Origin: Thamnaconus septentrionalis
Lineage: Eukaryota; Chordata; Actinopteri; Tetraodontiformes; Monacanthidae
NCBI GenBank assembly: GCA_009823395.1
Contig: CM020510.1
Location: forward strand, 19,416,273 to 19,480,272
Length of the DNA stretch: 64,000 nt
Direction: 5' to 3'
Shown in pieces: positions 60,054 to 64,000 of this stretch. Both the position numbers and the translations under genes were made by a program. Each line of letters begins with the position of its first letter. Within the stretch, counting starts at the first letter, position 1. The notes under the pieces were generated by a model. It worked only from the letters and a program-made list of their open reading frames with translations. It searched no databases and was not told where the DNA came from.

Positions 60054-60561
60054 CCAATCAGCGCCGTTCCGATGATCTCGCGGATTCTCGCTTCCTCTCG
60101 GCCCTTTAAATAGCCCGATCTGTCCTCGCGGGAGGAGGAGGAGGAGGAGGAGGAAGAGAAGAGGAGAGAAGAGGAGAGCGGAAACATGGGCTGCGAGCGT
60201 CCTCACCATCTCCACCGAGCTGAAGACGTCCTCCGGCCGGCGACGCTCGACGCGGACGCTGCGGTGACGGAGCCCGGGGAGCCGTAGGAGCGCCGCGCCG
60301 CGCCGATGCGCCTCGGTGGGGGGGTTGTTTGCGCCTTTTCCCCCAGCCATCCCCTTCTCAGCTGTCGGGCGTCTCTTCAAACGGGCTTCACGTGCAGCTG
60401 ATGAGCGCTTGTACGCGTCAAGGAACGTTCGCATTGGGCGGATGCTGCTGCAACCACCAGGAGGATCTGGAGCAGCATCGGAGGCCGGCATGCGCACTTT
60501 GGAGGAGCGCCTTAGATCGAATTCCGTTCACTGAAATCTGGAACTTGACGTAACGTTTGAA
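60054..60561 (+). promoter_or_regulatory. Probable promoter and 5' UTR exon of the ccdc92b-like gene
   Basis: A CCAATCA box (60054-60060) of the NF-Y type stands about 50 bp before TTTAAATAG (60105-60113), a TATA-like element. A GGA/GAGGA-rich purine tract (60129-60178) and CpG-rich sequence follow. AACTTGACGTAACGTTTGAAG ends at 60561 in front of a GTAACA donor. These make a plausible non-coding first exon that splices to 61450's exon. Inferred from motifs and position only. Confidence 0.45.
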
Positions 60562-61449
60562 GGTAACAACGCTTGAAATTGCATGTTAAAAGAAAAGAAA
60601 AGAGGCTTAGTGATGGAGGCTGCCGCTCTTTGCGTCAGCAGATGTGCGCTGCTTCCTCCTGGTTTCGTGGCTCAGGATCTTATTTAGGTGACACTTTTCA
60701 TGAAGGTATTTTGTACCTTTACCTTTGCATCATGCATTTTGAGTGCCTTCATAAGGCATTGTGAAACATGTCATAAATGTTCATAATTATGCATGTCAAC
60801 TTATGACAACGTTTGTTAAAGTGGTGTTATAAATGTGTTATAAGCTCAAAATTCTACATCATTCATTATAATGCTTTATACCTCCATGACAAAGTGACAC
60901 TGAAGTCCTGGAGTGTATATCGTATTATTACTACCAGTTAATAGAAAAATATATGTTGAAGAGGAAGACTTTGTGAGCTTAAAGTAAAGTGTCAGCACTT
61001 CTGGAATACTGTCTTTATAAGGCATTGTAAAACATGTCACTTTACTTCAGACTCACAAAGTCATCGCCTAAAAATATATATATATAATAATATGGTTTAC
61101 CATCTAGATCATCAGTGTCACTTTGCCGTGGAGGTATAAAGCATTGACGATGAACTTCACACTTTATATCCACCTCTTACAGTTATTTATAAACGTTGTC
61201 AGAAGTTATCATACATCATTATGAACATTTATGACATGTTTTAAAATGCCTGATAAGGGCACTCATAATGCATTCGACAATAGACCTTCGTAGAAAGTGT
61301 TGCCTTTATTCATGGCATCCACATGACCTCGGTACAAAACTCACAGATTGACAAAAAGCCATGTTTTAGAAAGTGGGAGATGGATAAGGTAACAGAGGTG
61401 CCGAGTCTGTTCAGCCTTCTCCTTCTTGTTCCTCCCTCCAGACTCGGCC

Positions 61450-61579
61450 ATGGACGAGAGCTCGCTGTCTCGGCAGACGGCGAGCGTGGAGAGGAGCATC
61501 GTGTTCCTCAGACAGGAGCACCTCACTTTACTCCACGGCCTGCACCTGGAGCTCCTCTCCCTGCAGAAGCGATGCTCAG
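61450..61579 (+). CDS. ccdc92b: CCDC92/CCDC92B-like coiled-coil protein, first coding exon (partial)
   Basis: The exon begins after the acceptor CTCCCTCCAG, has ATG at 61450 in good context and ends at 61579 before GTGAGG. It encodes 43 codons plus one base. The peptide contains SVERSIVFLRQEHLTLLHGL followed by HLELLSLQKRCS. This matches the conserved N-terminal coiled coil of CCDC92 (NLLFLQREHASTLKGLH type). The remainder lies beyond the window; no second exon is recognised before 64000. Neighbouring tlcd2 supports CCDC92B, because from memory both genes map to human 17p13.3. CCDC92 itself is centriole-associated; the function of CCDC92B is not established. Confidence 0.72.
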
Positions 61580-62048
61580 GTGAGGGTCGCACTGCTGCAC
61601 ATTTTCTGCGCGTTCCTTCCACATCCTCACGACACATCTGTACGTCAAGTGTCATTGAAATGAGGATTAAGAGACAAAACAGGTCTGTGCATCAATTGGC
61701 ACCGATGAAAAGCTCTTCAGGCACGTGACGACGCTCTGCTCCTGTCGGACAAGGTCAAAGCAGAGCATCGTCCTGACAGCCACGACCAGCATGTTTGTTG
61801 GTAATGTTTCGTTGATTCTTGACAAATTGCACGACGGACTGCGCTTATGTAGCGCGTTTCTCCCCTTTAATAGTGCCCAACGAGCTTTTACAATGGCCTC
61901 TCGTCCTCCCAGTCACCAACATTCACACTCCAATGGGTAGCTGCTGCAATGAGAGGTCCACCGGAGGCCATTTAAGGGTCTTGGACACTTTGACATGTCG
62001 ATATTCTGAGCCCGGACTCGAACCGTACAGCCTTAAATCATTGGTTCT

Positions 62049-62655
62049 CAGTGTTGGCAAGTAATCTATTACTAAGTAATCCACTACTGTAATTAAACTA
62101 CTTTTTTTTTAATAACGGAGTAATGTGACGGGATTGCTGTGGCAAAACTGGTAATTATATTATAATGACTTTATCAAGTCAACGATTACGTTACAAAGAA
62201 TATTGTGGTTCGTTGTGCGTTATGTGCAGGAAGCAAGACATTCTCAACTTTGAAAAAATCCACATCGAACCTCATAAATTGTTGAAAGCCATGTTTACAA
62301 GTAAGTCAGCACAGTAGAGATCTTTTAACTACTGTGCTTCTGATTATTTTAATAATATGGGCTGTGCAAAAGGCACCAGTGAGGTACGTGAGTTTGTTCT
62401 GAGAAATGTGCAGTTTGTGTTCAAAGAGCAGAGAACATTCATTCATGTTAAGAGGACAGAGGCAATATTTGGAGTTGCAAAATCTGCACTTTGATAAAGT
62501 TCGCGCAACTGTTACTTTATCTTCTTTTAACGAAAGTAATTAGTAATTGATTACTTATGGAACAAAGTCTTTATAGAAATAATTACATTACTTTTTAAGG
62601 AGTAATCATTAATCAGAAGTTGGATTACTTTTATGGAGTAATCCCAACAACACTG
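62049..62655. mobile_element. hAT-like MITE in the ccdc92b-like intron
   Basis: Ends CAGTGTTGGCAAGTAAT and AGTAATCCCAACAACACTG form terminal inverted repeats. The interior is rich in AGTAATxxATTACT motifs, typical of a common fish hAT-like repeat. Flanks TTGGTTCT and TTGGTTGG match at six of eight bases, compatible with an aged 8-bp target duplication. Confidence 0.65.
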
Positions 62656-63381
62656 TTGGTTGGACCAACTGAGCTGCAGCCTCTCATATATTAGCTCTGA
62701 TAAACCAACAAAACTTTTTGTATTTTGCATTTTTACCGCAGTCCCTCCACCGCACACACACACAGCTGTATCCACAGCCCACCCTAATGAGTTCAAAAAA
62801 AAAAAAAATCCATACAGCCTTCAGGGACACTTAGGATATATTCCAGCAGAGCCTTTAATAATTGAAAGAGAATTTTTCATGATTCCAGTTCTCAATTTGC
62901 GGGAGCACGTGACCAGTATTTACTCTGGAGCGGATCCTTTTGCTGCTGTTGCTGCTATCTATGATTAATCTGCGGGCAATTCAATTTATTTCAATACGGC
63001 TCATCTAAATTCGTCACGTGCACAGTGGTCCCACTGTTGAGCCAATGCGTGTCTGTGCCATCGCTCAGTGTCTGGTAGAGTATGACACGCGGTGATGTCA
63101 TACTACCAGTCCTGCAGATTGCAGCACTTCCTGTTTCAAACCTCATGGATATGCTTTCCAATTAAAGGGCAGGCTAAAAAAGACACACACACACACACAC
63201 ACACACACACCTTGTTCTGATTTATTTGATGAAACGAATGCGCATGCACGTATACTCCATGCGCAGTGTTTACGTGCAATAAATCCCCGCCACCCTATCC
63301 ATGGTGCTTAATCCAAAGATGCCACTGCTAGTAATCCATATGAAGAGGCCTGTGGTTAAAGAGAGCAGGGGGAAGGGATGG

Positions 63382-63382
<1 letters not shown>

Positions 63383-63433
<51 letters not shown>
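63383..63433 (+). repeat. (GT)n microsatellite
   Basis: About 25 GT units. Confidence 0.94.
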
Positions 63434-63435
<2 letters not shown>

Positions 63436-64000
63436 GAGAAAGAGCTAGATGAGATGAGATGGCTCACAGCCAAAGTAACCAGCTGTAGCGAAAACGACCC
63501 CCCTTCCATCACTTTGCTGTATGATCACATCTGGCCCATACGCCCGTTGACTCCACTCCAGTGTGAATGGGCGTGCGCCCCTGTGTGCGACTCTCACACT
63601 AACAATGACACATTGTGTGCGGCGTTTGCTCTTCCTCTGTCTTTGCGGGACCTGTCACTGGCAATGTATAGAATGCACAGTCCCAATGATGCTGATTTTT
63701 TTGCATTGTGGTGCGTTAATTGTAATGTGCCAGCAATATGGAAATTCTCATATTGGAAACATATTACAACACAATGTGTATATGCATATTAGAGTATGAC
63801 AGTATTTGTCCAAATACGTACATTTGAACATTTTAGTTCAACCTTGGAGAATTGTTGGGGCTGCGTGCAAAGGAACGCACGATAAATTCATAAATCCTTC
63901 TGCTGGGCATCTTTTATTCTTCGTCAGATGCAGATCTGACGTAGCAAAAAAAAAAAAAAAAAAAAAAGCAAAGATTTTTTGCGCAGTCAATATTTATGGA

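Larger units (their letters stand above)
61580..64000. other. Intron of the ccdc92b-like gene, no further exon seen
   Basis: Contains a hAT-like element (62049-62655), a (CA)n tract (63183-63210), a long (GT)n (63383-63433) and an A-run near 63945-63967. No frame continues the CCDC92 coiled coil. Confidence 0.5.

Noticed and set aside
59850..60497. 215-codon open frame on the minus strand
   Set aside because: It spans a CpG-rich promoter and a GGA/TCC repeat. The translation is arginine- and leucine-rich low-complexity sequence with no recognised domain.

Overview
The window is nuclear DNA of a teleost fish. Its genes are split by GT-AG introns. Vertebrate-type proteins (BACE1, a T-box factor, a TLC-domain protein, a CCDC92-type coiled coil) are encoded. 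The non-coding DNA is rich in (CA)n/(GT)n microsatellites, hAT-like and TA-target-site MITEs, a tRNA-derived SINE and L2-like LINE tails, as is typical of percomorph-type fish genomes. No species can be named from the sequence alone. There are no rRNA genes, true tRNA genes, CRISPR arrays or prokaryotic features.

Layout. 1-5658: no recognised host gene, only transposon relics (a hAT-type end near 100-195 and a Harbinger Myb/SANT-like fragment at 4010-4168). 5659-19528: a four-copy head-to-tail array of an exchangeable apolipoprotein gene (apoA-I/A-IV/E family). Each copy has a TATA box, a non-coding first exon, a signal-peptide exon, a short third exon and a long helical fourth exon. Copies 2 and 4 are intact (245 aa). 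Copy 3 has a 1-nt frameshift. Copy 1 differs by 2 nt at the end of exon 3, so canonical splicing leads to an early stop, while intron retention or a new in-frame acceptor would restore the frame. 21385-24850: a TBX1/TBX10-type T-box gene. 26319-35272: the complete nine-exon BACE1 gene (515 aa). 37967-56270: a four-exon TLCD2-type gene (242 aa) with a 14.5 kb third intron. 61450-61579: the first coding exon of a CCDC92/CCDC92B-like gene, with a probable promoter and 5' UTR exon at about 60054-60561; the rest lies beyond the window. All recognised genes are on the + strand.

The genes do not form a pathway. BACE1 lies at human 11q23 near the APOA1/C3/A4/A5 cluster, which fits an apolipoprotein array beside it here. 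TLCD2 and CCDC92B are, from memory, both on human 17p13.3, so the right half looks like a second block joined in fish.

The most informative structure is the apolipoprotein array. Transposon insertions present in some spacers and absent, as clean empty sites, in others record the order of duplication. Two copies carry frame changes, and one has a replaced C-terminus. A second notable structure is the T-box exon at 22261-22432, which has a (TG)n tract running straight into its acceptor and a (CT)n tract starting just after its donor.
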